Source: a virus
Strand: one strand, 5' to 3'
Virus record (IMG/VR): IMGVR_UViG_3300045999_001070
Location: 1-39,664 of that record
Length of the DNA stretch: 39,664 nt
Positions 6,538 to 15,816 of this stretch are shown in pieces. Under the pieces are notes generated by a model that saw only the letters and a list, made by a program, of their open reading frames with translations, was not told where the DNA came from and searched no databases. The position numbers and the translations under genes are program-made. Each line of letters starts with the position of its first letter. Position 1 is the stretch's first letter.

Positions 6538-8586
6538 TTATCTCTCCATTGAACGAACACCATATACCCCCGCAGCACCAAGTACACCATAACCTAGTAC
6601 ACGAGGAACCATTCTGTTTATTTCCTCTTTTGCAATTCTACTATCATCAACTGCGCTAAGTATGCGATTGGATTGATCCATAATTTCCCGATACTTAGCT
6701 TGATTTATTCTACCTTCAGCTAATGCTTTTCTTGCAAATGCGTCAGTAGCGGTAGCAATCTCTTGCGGATTTCTAGCTGTAATCAAATTGGATTGTAAAG
6801 TCTCAAAATCCCTAGCAACGCGCATTTGTGTTTCTGCTGCACCACTTTCAGCTTTTGCGGCAGCAGTACGTTCTTGCGCTAACTGCGTTTCAGTTTTAGC
6901 CTTCTCTCCAGCAAACTTTGCCCTTCCTGATGCTTGTTGAACTTGAGCAAAATAGTTTTCAAGTAATGGCTTGTTACCAGTGACGTTTAACATTTCGCGG
7001 TTATCACGAATGAATGTGCGTATCTTGTCTGGATTACCAGCCAACTTTTCTATTTCATTAGTAAAGTATTTTGCAGCCTCTTTGCTTGCAAACTTAGTAT
7101 CTCCACCTAGCGCATCTACTAAAGACTGATAACTTTCACGATCCTTAAATACTTTGCCGGGAATGCTTTGTGCAGCAACAGTTGCATAATTAGAGCCACT
7201 TCCAGTAAGTTGCTGGCTGGTTAAGGCTTTACCAATTTTGGTAGCAAATACACGTAATGGTTCTGAATCTTTGCGATATTGGTCTATGTATTTACGAATA
7301 CCGGGAGAAAACTCCTCCATTACTTTCTCTACTTGTTTAGCAATAGTTCCTGCTTGTTGCTGACTAATAGCGTCAAAACCTTCTGCTGGCAAACCATACG
7401 ACCTGTCGTTTAAGAAGCGCCGTAAATTTTCTAAACTTTCAAAACTAATTTTTCTTCCAATGACAGTACCGCCAACTTCTTGAGTTGGGTCTAAATAACG
7501 GCGCAATGACTCTAACTGTTGACGCAATGAACCAACCTCAACATTAGAAAGACCAGTAACAGGATTTGTAATTTCTGTATCTATTTGTTGTAATAAATTT
7601 TTATATGCTTGTGTTTGTATTACATTCTGCGGTGGATTAGCCGATTCTTTTTTATAGGCATCAGAAAAAGCTTGTCTTTTATTTTCCGTTACACGCTCAC
7701 TTCTTGCGTCACGTAATTTTTTGTAAATAGTGTTTGCTGTGTCTTTAATAGTTTGACCAATGCTTTGCTCTGTAGCGGGTATTGCACGCATAGCGCCAGC
7801 CTCAACCTGACCAACAGTTCCCGGCATAATTCCAAGCTTTTGAGCGCCTATTTCTGCTTGTCTGCCAGCTTCAGCCTCCGCAATACCAGCTCGTTTGACT
7901 GCAGCACCAGATTCTTTTTCAGCAGCAGTAACACGTTTAGCAGCATCATCAGCTAGTTTTCTAGCCATGTTTGCTTCAGCGCCAGATTGTGTGGATGCGT
8001 AGCGGCGTAATTCTTCCGCTAAACGCTTTACATCCCCACCAAAAGCACGATTTAAAGTATTTGATAATTTGTCATATCCCGACTTTGCAGCTTGAGCAAG
8101 GCTTGGAACGCCTCCAAGTAAAGCGCCAATAGTGCCGCCAGTGATTGCGGCTTCTTCTTTAACAGGACGTATTTGCTCCATTGTTGGAGCTTCTTGCATA
8201 AGACCGCTAGTTACCGCACCAGTTGCAGCACCTCCAGCTACACTGCTCCCCAAACGTGCGCCAGCAGATAGCGGAGCAGTACGAGACAAAAGCTTTGAAA
8301 CAGGTAGGGTTGCAAGTCCAGCACTACCAATAAATTTACCAAGACTTCTGGCTCCAATAGTCCCGCCGGGGCTTATATATTCTGGCCTTGCTTCTATTTG
8401 CTGTACTTTTTCTGTAGCAAATTTTTGAATTGGCTCATAAGGAATGCTTTGCATAACACCAAAAGCAGGTAAAGCAGCACCACGAAAGAACTCTTTTGTT
8501 TCTTCCATTTGAGATGGTGGCGCTGTTTCAACCTCAGATAGTTTCATAGTCCTTGGCTTTTCTTCACCTACTTCAGATAGCTTCAT
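6538..8586 (-). CDS. Large internal virion / DNA-ejection-type protein, 682 aa
   Basis: A long Ala/Glu/Lys/Arg/Gln-rich protein. Residues about 75-175 are small-residue-rich with Gly/Ala hydrophobic patches (AGGAATGAVTSG, GGTIGALLGG) that could insert into membranes. Residues about 190-260 and 550-640 are heptad-rich coiled coil, and a hydrophobic GYGVLGAAGVYGVRS segment closes the protein. This layout resembles podovirus ejection or pilot proteins that leave the capsid with the DNA. The N-terminus repeats MKLSEV twice (residues 1-6 and 14-19), so an internal start is possible. It overlaps the upstream 489-aa stop by one base. Assignment from architecture and position. Confidence 0.6.
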   Translation of the reverse strand: MKLSEVGEEKPRTMKLSEVETAPPSQMEETKEFFRGAALPAFGVMQSIPYEPIQKFATEKVQQIEARPEYISPGGTIGARSLGKFIGSAGLATLPVSKLLSRTAPLSAGARLGSSVAGGAATGAVTSGLMQEAPTMEQIRPVKEEAAITGGTIGALLGGVPSLAQAAKSGYDKLSNTLNRAFGGDVKRLAEELRRYASTQSGAEANMARKLADDAAKRVTAAEKESGAAVKRAGIAEAEAGRQAEIGAQKLGIMPGTVGQVEAGAMRAIPATEQSIGQTIKDTANTIYKKLRDARSERVTENKRQAFSDAYKKESANPPQNVIQTQAYKNLLQQIDTEITNPVTGLSNVEVGSLRQQLESLRRYLDPTQEVGGTVIGRKISFESLENLRRFLNDRSYGLPAEGFDAISQQQAGTIAKQVEKVMEEFSPGIRKYIDQYRKDSEPLRVFATKIGKALTSQQLTGSGSNYATVAAQSIPGKVFKDRESYQSLVDALGGDTKFASKEAAKYFTNEIEKLAGNPDKIRTFIRDNREMLNVTGNKPLLENYFAQVQQASGRAKFAGEKAKTETQLAQERTAAAKAESGAAETQMRVARDFETLQSNLITARNPQEIATATDAFARKALAEGRINQAKYREIMDQSNRILSAVDDSRIAKEEINRMVPRVLGYGVLGAAGVYGVRSMER

Positions 8587-10055
8587 TACTTGACCTCCTC
8601 AACATCAGGATCGTTAGGGTTTGACAAACCAGTAATCCGATACTTTTTATTTCCTTTTGTGATTATCTGATCTATCTGATATGTACCACCAGACGGTTGA
8701 CCTTGAGTTGTTGGAGCTTGATTGTTTCCACCATAAGTTTGTTCAAAATTAACTTGGCGTAATTGCGGCACACGATAACCAGCCGATTCATACTGCATAG
8801 TTTTTTGACGGGCAGTAGCATCAGAATAATCGGCTTGATCGCGCAACATAGTTTTAACTGTTTCTGCGCTGTCAGATGGTTTTGCAGTAAAGCTTTGGAA
8901 ATTTTTAAGCTCATTACCTGTAAGCGTAGCGCCAAATAAAGCATGACGATTAGGAGCTTGTAATCGGTTATACCTAGACCACCAAGAAATAGCTTCTTGA
9001 GCTTTTTTACCACCTAAACGTCTAGTTGCTTCAAGTTGTGCTTCAGCACCAAAACCAAGCAACCCCATGCTTGCAAATTCAGGCTTAAAGTCTTGCTCTA
9101 ACTTTTTAAGAGAATCAGACAGCGAACTTAAACCTTCTACAGCAGACACTTCTTTTGCTGGCAACGGTTTACCTGCGCCACCACCAGTTTTCATTTCTGC
9201 CATTTGTAAACGCAACGCACGACTTTCTGCGCGATCACGCATTTGTTCTTTTAGTTGACGCTCTTTAAATTGACGTTCTTCTTCTTGCTTGTAAAAATCA
9301 TTTTTTCTTTTATCTAACGTAGTAACGTCTGAATTCAATTGGTCTAGCGTTTTTAATGCTTCTAACGAACCTTGCTTTTTAAGCTTTGCCTCTAGAACTG
9401 ATGACCCTGTTTTTGCAATAGCAACTTCTTCTGCTACACGACCAGCTTCAAAGTTCTTAGTTTTTAGCATAACTGCATCTGCTAACTCATCTCTAGCAAT
9501 TTGAACCTTTGTCTGCATTGCCTTAAAGTTTTTCTCAAACATATCGCGCTCACGTTTGTAAATGTCAGCACGACCTTTTTTGTAACCTTCCAGCATTCCA
9601 TTCATGCCAGCCATAGCAGCATAAGCATTATCTTTACCGCCACCACCTATAGCCATACCAACAATACCCATCAAGCTAAAAAATGTTGCAATGTCTTCAG
9701 CGTTATCTTTGGTAGGAACAAATGCAGAATTTTTCAAACCTTCTTGCGCTTGTTTTAAGGTTTGACGTTCTGGCATAGCAGAAAGCTCTGTTGCTTCTTT
9801 TTGTAAACTTGCTTGTTTACTTTCTAGTCCAGCAACTTTTTGTGCTTGTTCTGCTTGTAATATCTCTGACTCTGCTTGCAAGGCTTGTCCACGTAAACCA
9901 GTTTCAGCAGTGCGACGTTCTTGCATTGAAGCAGCCATATTTCCGGTGCTTATAGGAGCTAGTTTTTCATTAGGAATATCTCTTGTCATCCTTTCCGTAA
10001 TAGGCAACGGTGGAATATTTATTCCTAGTGCGGCATTTAGTTGAGCGTCAGCCAT
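8586..10055 (-). CDS. Coiled-coil internal virion / ejection-type protein, 489 aa
   Basis: Strongly helical. Residues about 45-110 and 165-290 are Gln/Glu/Lys-rich coiled coil, interrupted by a Gly-rich hydrophobic stretch (LMGIVGMAIGGGGKDNAYAA, about 129-148) that may be membrane-active. The C-terminus (YQIDQIITKGNKKYRITGL) looks like a small beta domain. It sits between the 388-aa and 682-aa proteins, as do the internal core proteins of podoviruses. The Shine-Dalgarno is weak (GGAT, then an AT-rich leader). No enzymatic motif seen, such as a lytic transglycosylase. Confidence 0.58.
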   Translation of the reverse strand: MADAQLNAALGINIPPLPITERMTRDIPNEKLAPISTGNMAASMQERRTAETGLRGQALQAESEILQAEQAQKVAGLESKQASLQKEATELSAMPERQTLKQAQEGLKNSAFVPTKDNAEDIATFFSLMGIVGMAIGGGGKDNAYAAMAGMNGMLEGYKKGRADIYKRERDMFEKNFKAMQTKVQIARDELADAVMLKTKNFEAGRVAEEVAIAKTGSSVLEAKLKKQGSLEALKTLDQLNSDVTTLDKRKNDFYKQEEERQFKERQLKEQMRDRAESRALRLQMAEMKTGGGAGKPLPAKEVSAVEGLSSLSDSLKKLEQDFKPEFASMGLLGFGAEAQLEATRRLGGKKAQEAISWWSRYNRLQAPNRHALFGATLTGNELKNFQSFTAKPSDSAETVKTMLRDQADYSDATARQKTMQYESAGYRVPQLRQVNFEQTYGGNNQAPTTQGQPSGGTYQIDQIITKGNKKYRITGLSNPNDPDVEEVK

Positions 10056-10069
10056 AATTAAAATCCTGT

Positions 10070-11236
10070 TTAGAGAGGCACACTAGCTGGCATACCAGCA
10101 GCAATGCTCGCCATGTTAGTAAAGTACGTGTTAGAGAGATTAGCTGCATAGCGATCAGCTTCTAATCCTGTACGGATAGCACCTAACATTAACTGGTCGC
10201 CAATATTGCTGATCTTCTGTCCGTAATCAAACTGGTTCTGCAATAAGTTTTGACGGAAAGCCTCTACTTGGGCAGCAGTTTGTGCAGCACCTACACCGCC
10301 TCTAGCTTCAGCACCCTGTGCCAACCTAGCGCGTAGCGCTTGCAGTTGTTGCTGGCCTTGCGCTGTTAGTTGACCCTCTTGCGCTTGTTGCGTCAATTCC
10401 CTACCACGCTGTTGATACGGACGAGCTAACGCTTCTGTCTCACTACGAGCTTCACGACCTTGCTCTGACGCTCTCCTAGAAGCCATTACACCCTGAAGGG
10501 TTCCCAATCCAGCCAAACCTAACCGAGTAAGAGCTTGTTCACTTAAACCTGTAGCAGCAGAGGCTCTTTTCATCATTCCGGGAGTTGTTTCTCCGGCTAA
10601 CTCTCTATCTGCTCTCATCCTTGCATCTAATGCAGCATTACCAAGAGTAGCTGCACTAGCGCGTTCAGGCACAGCTAGATCAGGAGCTAAAGCACGACTT
10701 CCAACATCAAATCCTTCACGACCACCATCCATACGAACGCCACGTATGTCACGGATATTTGGCTGAATTTCGCCAGCATACCTACTAGGAGCAGTTTCAA
10801 TATCAATTGGTAATTGACTTGATCCTGACGCATAATAATTAAAGTCGTTTTCTCTAGCAGGAGAAGTAGCTAAATAATCATCTATGCTGCTTCTAATATT
10901 TGCTTGTTGAGTTGAATCCATTAAAGGAAACTGCTGACTTCCATAATCAGGAGTAAAACCAGCGTCAGCTACTTGTCTTGCTCTGCTGCTAGAACCGCCA
11001 TAGTCAGCGCCATAAGCATAGTCATCGGAAATACTAAAATATTCAGGCAATCCAGTAACAGGGTTGCGTTCTTCTGCGCCACCCATCTTTCTTAGCATCT
11101 CAGCTTCTTTAGCATTGATATGCGCTAGGATGGTGTCACCGCGTCTTCCCTGTGATTGTAAAAATTGCGCTATAGCTGGTATATCTATGTCAGCCATAAC
11201 ATCCGTCTTTAACAGTCGAGCAATTTGTTTTGCCAT
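10070..11236 (-). CDS. Virion-associated protein with 'GDTxLAH...NPxTGLPE' motif, 388 aa
   Basis: The N-terminal region (about residues 15-65) has IAQFLQSQGRRGDTILAHIN followed by EAEMLRKMGG and NPVTGLPEYF, a signature I recognise from many metagenomic phage structural proteins of unknown fold. The C-terminal 200 residues are Ala/Gln/Arg-rich helices (LRARLAQGAEARGG, FRQNLLQNQFDYGQKISNIG), again like ejection proteins. ATG 11236 is preferred over GTG 11245; it comes right after the upstream stop (TAA then ATG). Probably one of a trio of internal proteins. Confidence 0.58.
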   Translation of the reverse strand: MAKQIARLLKTDVMADIDIPAIAQFLQSQGRRGDTILAHINAKEAEMLRKMGGAEERNPVTGLPEYFSISDDYAYGADYGGSSSRARQVADAGFTPDYGSQQFPLMDSTQQANIRSSIDDYLATSPARENDFNYYASGSSQLPIDIETAPSRYAGEIQPNIRDIRGVRMDGGREGFDVGSRALAPDLAVPERASAATLGNAALDARMRADRELAGETTPGMMKRASAATGLSEQALTRLGLAGLGTLQGVMASRRASEQGREARSETEALARPYQQRGRELTQQAQEGQLTAQGQQQLQALRARLAQGAEARGGVGAAQTAAQVEAFRQNLLQNQFDYGQKISNIGDQLMLGAIRTGLEADRYAANLSNTYFTNMASIAAGMPASVPL

Positions 11237-11237
11237 T

Positions 11238-13817
11238 TTAGCCACCCAATTCGTCTTTAAGTCTCAAGGATTCTACGTTCCAAACATTCTTGCGTCTGCC
11301 TAACCTGCTACCAAACAAAGCCTCACCCGGATCACCAACACTTAATGCTTGTGATAATGCTTGCATACTCGCTCGTTCTGCCGTGGTAGGAACTCGCGTT
11401 TTTGTCGTTGTTTTTGTAACGTTATTACCAGAAATTAAATCTAGTATTACTGGTTCTATAGGAGGTTTTGTTACGGTTGTATCTTCTGTTTTTTTTGTTG
11501 TTTCTGTGTCTTCTATAATTTTTGGTGGCTTTAAAATGGTTTCATCTTCGTATGTAACTTCTACCGGAGGTAACTTTGGTGTATTTAATATAATTTCATC
11601 TTCGTATGTAACCTCAACAGGAGGCAATTTTTTGTCAACACCAGTTGAACCAGTGTTAGTTCTAAAACCATCATTTACTCTTTGCAACAAAGATAAACCA
11701 TCTTGTTCTGTTGGAGCAACACCGCCTACAAAACCACCCCCGCCACCCCCGCCAGCCCCGCCACCCCCGCCAACAGCACCAGTAGAGCCAGCAGTAGCAC
11801 CAGTAATAGCGCCAGTACCAGCGCCAGTAGCGCCAGTAGCGCCAGTAATAGCGTCCACAGCACCCGTAGACGATCCACCACCAGCAACGCCACTAATACC
11901 GGGTTTTATAGGAACATTTGACCCACCACTTCCACCTTTACCTCCACCTATTATTATTGGTTGTTTAGCAGTAAGGTCTGTAGGATCAAATGTTTTACCG
12001 CCAGTAACTTCAACAGGAGATAACGTTTTTATTTCTGTTCCACCAGCAGTATCACCAACACTAGTAACTGGACGAGCAGTTACTTTTTTATCAATAGGAT
12101 CAAAATAGTAAGTTGTAGTTCCAGACGCGTCTGTAATGTCTCTTGTTTGATAAGTTTTACCTTCAACAATAATATTTTTTACAGGGCCAGCTTGTTGATT
12201 TACTCCTACACTAAATTCGCTACCGTCAAACAATGGTTGATCTGTACCTATTCCTCCGGGAACAGCAGACGTTAATCTTTCTCCACCAATAGATGATAAT
12301 TCTGCTGTTGCCTCTCCAAGTTGACTACCAATACCCGGAGTTCTTGGTTGGCTAAACGCTTCTTCAAATTGTTTGTAATAAGAATTTGCTTGTTCGTCTG
12401 TAGATGTACCCGGTGTTTTTTGTTTGGGTTGATTAGAAACGTCTCCAGCATAATCTACGCCAGCCATCAAAGCCGCATCTACTGGAGACACTCCTAGCGT
12501 AGTATATTTTGTGTACTCGCCTATTGCTTTTTGAACTAACGGATCATCAACTGCAAATTGTGCAATGTCAGCAATTGCTCCACCTACTGCTCCAGCAATA
12601 GCATTTTGCCCAACATCTTGCCCAGTTATAAGTGCAGCAACAGCTTGTCTTTCCGCATTTATTAATGCGCTTGCAGTTGTAGGACTAACAGTATTTGGAA
12701 AAAGATTGGCTATGTTTTTATTTATTTCATTTAATGTTTTTGGAATTATTTTAGAAGATTCAACTCCCGGAATTCCAGCGGTTAAACTATTAGCGGCAAC
12801 AGTAGCCGTAATATTTCTAACAACATCTTCCGGTGGTGCTCCACTAGCTAACTGTGCCGCAGCATTTATACCTACTTGCTGTGTAAACGTAAAATTAGGA
12901 TTTCCAGTAACATACGCAGAAATAACCATTGGAGCGCCAACTCGCAATGCTTCCAAAGGCAAGTCATACCAGTTAGATTTTTTAACTGTTTCTGCCGTAA
13001 ACGTAGTTGCTACAGGATTTCCTTCTGCATCTTTTTGCGGAATTAGTCTTCCAGTTCCGTCATCTTTATAAAAAACAGAAGCGTGTTTATTTGTTCCATC
13101 TATGGAATTTGTTACGTAATACATTCCATCTGTTTTTTTGTCTATTTCTTTTAATAAATTTATATTATCAATAACAGTTGAAGTACGACCTCTGTCAGTT
13201 ATTTTTTTGTAATAATTTTCAACAGGAATATTGAAAATTTTAGCTGTATTTATAAGTTGATCTGTTGAGTATCCTGAAGTCAAACCAAATATTTCTCTGC
13301 CTCTTAATATAGAAGAAGCATCAGATTTAACATTCCATCCAAACTTGTCAAAGTTACTTCTGTATATATTTGATGGCATCATATTTGTGCCATACGATCT
13401 AACATAAGATGGATTTGTTAAATACTTATTCATTGTTTCATCTATAGCATTCCTATCCAAAATAGGAAAACCTGTAGATGAGTCAATATTTGGAGCTATA
13501 CTTTTAGGCGCAGCAACGGGTGCAGCAGTAACAGGCGCAGCAGGAGGCGCAGCAGTAGTCGTTGTGGAATAAGAAGTAGGTTGACTACCAATATATAAAG
13601 TAGGTTCAGCAGCAGGAGGAGCAGTAACAGGAGGAGCAGTGGGCGGCACATAACTTGGCGGTAGAAATGGGCCATAATCGTACTGAGATGGAGGCGCAAC
13701 AGGAGCAGCGTTATAAGCTGCCGCAGCCTGAAGCATTGCTTGTGCGCCAGCCATATCGCCTGATCTAGCAAGTTCAAGTGCTTGAGCAGCGCTAGGTATA
13801 GAATTTGAAGTTGCCAT
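11238..13817 (-). CDS. Large low-complexity structural protein, 859 aa
   Basis: Pro/Ala/Thr-rich repeats fill residues about 35-110, a mixed segment with possible membrane helices covers about 280-450, and a Gly/Thr/Ala-rich collagen-like stretch lies around 620-700. A near-perfect tandem repeat of PPVEVTYEDE (about 725-760) comes before the end. The last 40 residues (DPGEALFGSRLGRRKNVWNV and onward) match a conserved C-terminus I recognise in other phage structural proteins that sit beside the GDTxLAH protein. The role is probably virion structure or ejection. High composition bias makes homology hard to judge. Confidence 0.55.
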   Translation of the reverse strand: MATSNSIPSAAQALELARSGDMAGAQAMLQAAAAYNAAPVAPPSQYDYGPFLPPSYVPPTAPPVTAPPAAEPTLYIGSQPTSYSTTTTAAPPAAPVTAAPVAAPKSIAPNIDSSTGFPILDRNAIDETMNKYLTNPSYVRSYGTNMMPSNIYRSNFDKFGWNVKSDASSILRGREIFGLTSGYSTDQLINTAKIFNIPVENYYKKITDRGRTSTVIDNINLLKEIDKKTDGMYYVTNSIDGTNKHASVFYKDDGTGRLIPQKDAEGNPVATTFTAETVKKSNWYDLPLEALRVGAPMVISAYVTGNPNFTFTQQVGINAAAQLASGAPPEDVVRNITATVAANSLTAGIPGVESSKIIPKTLNEINKNIANLFPNTVSPTTASALINAERQAVAALITGQDVGQNAIAGAVGGAIADIAQFAVDDPLVQKAIGEYTKYTTLGVSPVDAALMAGVDYAGDVSNQPKQKTPGTSTDEQANSYYKQFEEAFSQPRTPGIGSQLGEATAELSSIGGERLTSAVPGGIGTDQPLFDGSEFSVGVNQQAGPVKNIIVEGKTYQTRDITDASGTTTYYFDPIDKKVTARPVTSVGDTAGGTEIKTLSPVEVTGGKTFDPTDLTAKQPIIIGGGKGGSGGSNVPIKPGISGVAGGGSSTGAVDAITGATGATGAGTGAITGATAGSTGAVGGGGGAGGGGGGGFVGGVAPTEQDGLSLLQRVNDGFRTNTGSTGVDKKLPPVEVTYEDEIILNTPKLPPVEVTYEDETILKPPKIIEDTETTKKTEDTTVTKPPIEPVILDLISGNNVTKTTTKTRVPTTAERASMQALSQALSVGDPGEALFGSRLGRRKNVWNVESLRLKDELGG

Positions 13818-13831
13818 ATAAATAGCCTATT

Positions 13832-14182
13832 TTAATTTGTTGTTGAAATACCTAAAGCTGCAACTATCTGCGTATGAATGTAATAGTGATTAGCTATCCA
13901 ATCATAAAAAGCTTCTTCTTTATTCCAATCAACATCAAGCAAATTAAAAGGATTATTTAGATTTAAATAGCCAGCAAACGATTGATGCTCTACCTGATGC
14001 GCCATTAACCAATCATCAAGATTGTCAGTATTGGCTTCCATCAACGGATACGCAGGAACCGTTTTCCCTTCATCCATTAAAATCTCACGGAACAATTTGT
14101 GCTGCATTCCGTTCTCAAACAAAAACTCTTGCAATGAATCAACATCGCCAAACTTGACGATGCTCAATCCATCCATATTCAT
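13832..14182 (-). CDS. Hypothetical acidic protein, 116 aa
   Basis: Acidic and aromatic-rich, with helical segments (DSLQEFLFENGMQHKLFREI, DDWLMAHQVEHQSFAGYL, FYDWIANHYYIHTQIVAALG). No membrane segment or known motif. ATGA overlap with the upstream TM/coiled-coil gene. It lies between fibre genes and the internal-protein genes, so it may be a virion or assembly protein. Function unknown. Confidence 0.62.
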   Translation of the reverse strand: MNMDGLSIVKFGDVDSLQEFLFENGMQHKLFREILMDEGKTVPAYPLMEANTDNLDDWLMAHQVEHQSFAGYLNLNNPFNLLDVDWNKEEAFYDWIANHYYIHTQIVAALGISTTN

Positions 14183-14400
14183 TTGTCAGCCTTGTTTTCT
14201 AAACGATCAAATATCTTGCTCAACATTCCTTTTATGTCTTGTATGTCGTTTCTGTAATCATCACGATTGACATAAATCATCGGCATTTCAGCAATTCTGT
14301 CTTCAATTCTAATAATTGAACGTGAAATATTATTTAATATCCAACCAAAAGCACTACCTGCCACCATGAAAAGAACATTAATTAAAAATTGAGGTTCCAT
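14179..14400 (-). CDS. N-anchored membrane / coiled-coil protein (XhlA-like), 73 aa
   Basis: One N-terminal transmembrane segment (about 5-24, LINVLFMVAGSAFGWIL) followed by a charged coiled-coil tail (IEDRIAEMP, then DIKGMLSKIFDRLENKADK). This layout is typical of phage XhlA-like or holin-accessory proteins and of small membrane-anchored tail proteins. It is encoded away from the lysis pair at about 5 kb, so a second lysis factor or an infection-stage membrane protein are both possible. Confidence 0.6.
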   Translation of the reverse strand: MEPQFLINVLFMVAGSAFGWILNNISRSIIRIEDRIAEMPMIYVNRDDYRNDIQDIKGMLSKIFDRLENKADK

Positions 14401-14402
14401 TT

Positions 14403-15125
14403 TTAAACACCGTAATAAGGAATTTTTTTTGCTGTTCCATTAACAATAATTGTTACATAGCCTTCAGGAGCAAGTGGCAAGCTAGGATCAGGCATTGCAG
14501 CCGTATTGCTTGTTGCTAAGTTAGCATATAAATTAGCAGTAATAGTAACATTTGACAATGTTGCGCTACCGCCTGTAATAACCACAGCATTGGCATTTTG
14601 AGTTGCCATCGTGCCAAGACCAGACACATTTGCAGTGGAAATAGCAATAGCAACATTAGCAGCGTTTGTAATCCTGCCTTGTGCGTCAATTGTGATTTGA
14701 GAAACGTCAGTTGCAGTTCCGTAACTTCCAGCGGAGACTGCGGTATTTGCTAAGTTGAGTGTGACATTACCTGTCAACGCGCCACCACCACTTAATGCAG
14801 TGCCAGCAATGACATTGACTGTGTTTGCCGCAGCACCCACATTAGCGGCATTTAAAACTACTACACCTGTTTGACCATTAACAGACTGCACAGCAGGAGA
14901 TTGATCTATCTTCTGCCATACTGAGCCATTAAATATTGCCCAATCACCAATCTGCCAATCAGAAATACCATTAAGATTAGTTGTGCCAGCAACACTGACA
15001 ACGTAATAATGGTTTTGTGTACCAACACTAGAGGTAAGTGCTGGCGAGTTTGCATTGGCATCCCATGTGCCTTGATAAGACAGTGTTCCTGTCGCTATAC
15101 CACCGCCACCAGCTACTTTTAACAT
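14403..15125 (-). CDS. Tail fibre-type protein, 240 aa
   Basis: An N-terminal module with YQGTWDANANSP, YYVVSVAG and WQIGDWAIFNGSVWQKID is a common phage fibre domain. It is followed by beta-rich Ala/Asn/Thr repeats, including YGTATDVSQITIDAQGRIT, the motif of trimeric fibre shafts, and a short conserved C-terminus (VTIIVNGTAKKIPYYGV). It probably forms part of the host-binding tail apparatus together with the Gly-rich 541-aa and 262-aa proteins. Confidence 0.7.
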   Translation of the reverse strand: MLKVAGGGGIATGTLSYQGTWDANANSPALTSSVGTQNHYYVVSVAGTTNLNGISDWQIGDWAIFNGSVWQKIDQSPAVQSVNGQTGVVVLNAANVGAAANTVNVIAGTALSGGGALTGNVTLNLANTAVSAGSYGTATDVSQITIDAQGRITNAANVAIAISTANVSGLGTMATQNANAVVITGGSATLSNVTITANLYANLATSNTAAMPDPSLPLAPEGYVTIIVNGTAKKIPYYGV

Positions 15126-15134
15126 GATTACTCC

Positions 15135-15464
15135 TTATAGCCCATCGCCAGCAGTAATGTAAACAGTCGCCGTACCAGAAGCAGTTACTCCAGTGAAGTA
15201 AGCATTTGGTACAAACGTTAATATTTCGTCTGTGCTTGGCAACAATGGAAAAGCTTGTTGGCTGCTACTTACCAACGTGGCTGCGCTATTAGCAGCATCA
15301 GCAGTAGTTCCGTAACCAAGAAACACCATTCCAGTACCAGCATTAATAACGCGATATTGGTTTCCACCTAACGTACTTGAGACACATTGAACTGGCGTAG
15401 GTGCAGTCGTTGCCGCTAAAAACGTGACGGTGTTACCTGTCTTTGTAAACGCATTAATCCCCAT
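15135..15464 (-). CDS. Small structural-type beta protein, 109 aa (paralogue of the 5224-5571 product)
   Basis: The start at 15464 is set by GGGAGGT 5 nt upstream; an earlier Met at 15515 lies inside the neighbouring gene. A beta-rich protein with NQYRVINAG, VFLGYGTTAD and the C-terminal VYITAGDGL, shared with the 115-aa protein upstream of the holin. Repeated use of the same small fold in both fibre and lysis regions suggests a decoration or fibre-base protein. It overlaps the upstream 120-aa gene by 11 bp. Confidence 0.65.
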   Translation of the reverse strand: MGINAFTKTGNTVTFLAATTAPTPVQCVSSTLGGNQYRVINAGTGMVFLGYGTTADAANSAATLVSSSQQAFPLLPSTDEILTFVPNAYFTGVTASGTATVYITAGDGL

Positions 15465-15816
15465 TTTGTACCTCCCAAGCCTGTGTTGATTCGTTCCATG
15501 AATACATTTGAGCATCAGTTGGCATTGCTACTGGAGGCTCCCAGTTTGCATCAGCATTTAACGTCCACGAAGGATATGGTTGCGGAGCCACAAACGCATC
15601 AATGTCTGCATGGTAGGTGTAACCAACACCAGCATAGTGTTTACGCAAGTTTCCGTTATAACTGGTTTGCTTCCACGTTCCACCAAATAAACGCTCACAA
15701 AATGCAGCACCTATATATTCTTTTTCTACACCATGTGCATCTGCTGTATCTTTGTTATCAATAACAATAACTCGCAGCACCACATTATTAGCATCTAGTT
15801 CAGCAAAATGTGCCAT
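15454..15816 (-). CDS. Conserved phage protein, tail-fibre-region type, 120 aa
   Basis: Starts MAHFAELDANNVVLRVIVID and carries FCERLFGGTWKQTSYNGN, then YAGVGYTYHADIDAF and a Trp-rich C-terminal stretch (PSWTLNADANWEPP). I recognise this as a widespread small protein of marine and freshwater phages encoded among tail fibre genes, usually unnamed or called a structural protein. It overlaps the upstream oxygenase-like stop by one base. Exact role unknown. Confidence 0.75.
   Translation of the reverse strand: MAHFAELDANNVVLRVIVIDNKDTADAHGVEKEYIGAAFCERLFGGTWKQTSYNGNLRKHYAGVGYTYHADIDAFVAPQPYPSWTLNADANWEPPVAMPTDAQMYSWNESTQAWEVQNGD

Noticed and set aside
11290-12108. Long rightward reading frame of 272 codons, Pro/Val/Ser-rich
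   Set aside because: It lies fully antisense to the 859-aa structural gene and mirrors its low-complexity codons; it has no ribosome site and no company of rightward genes.
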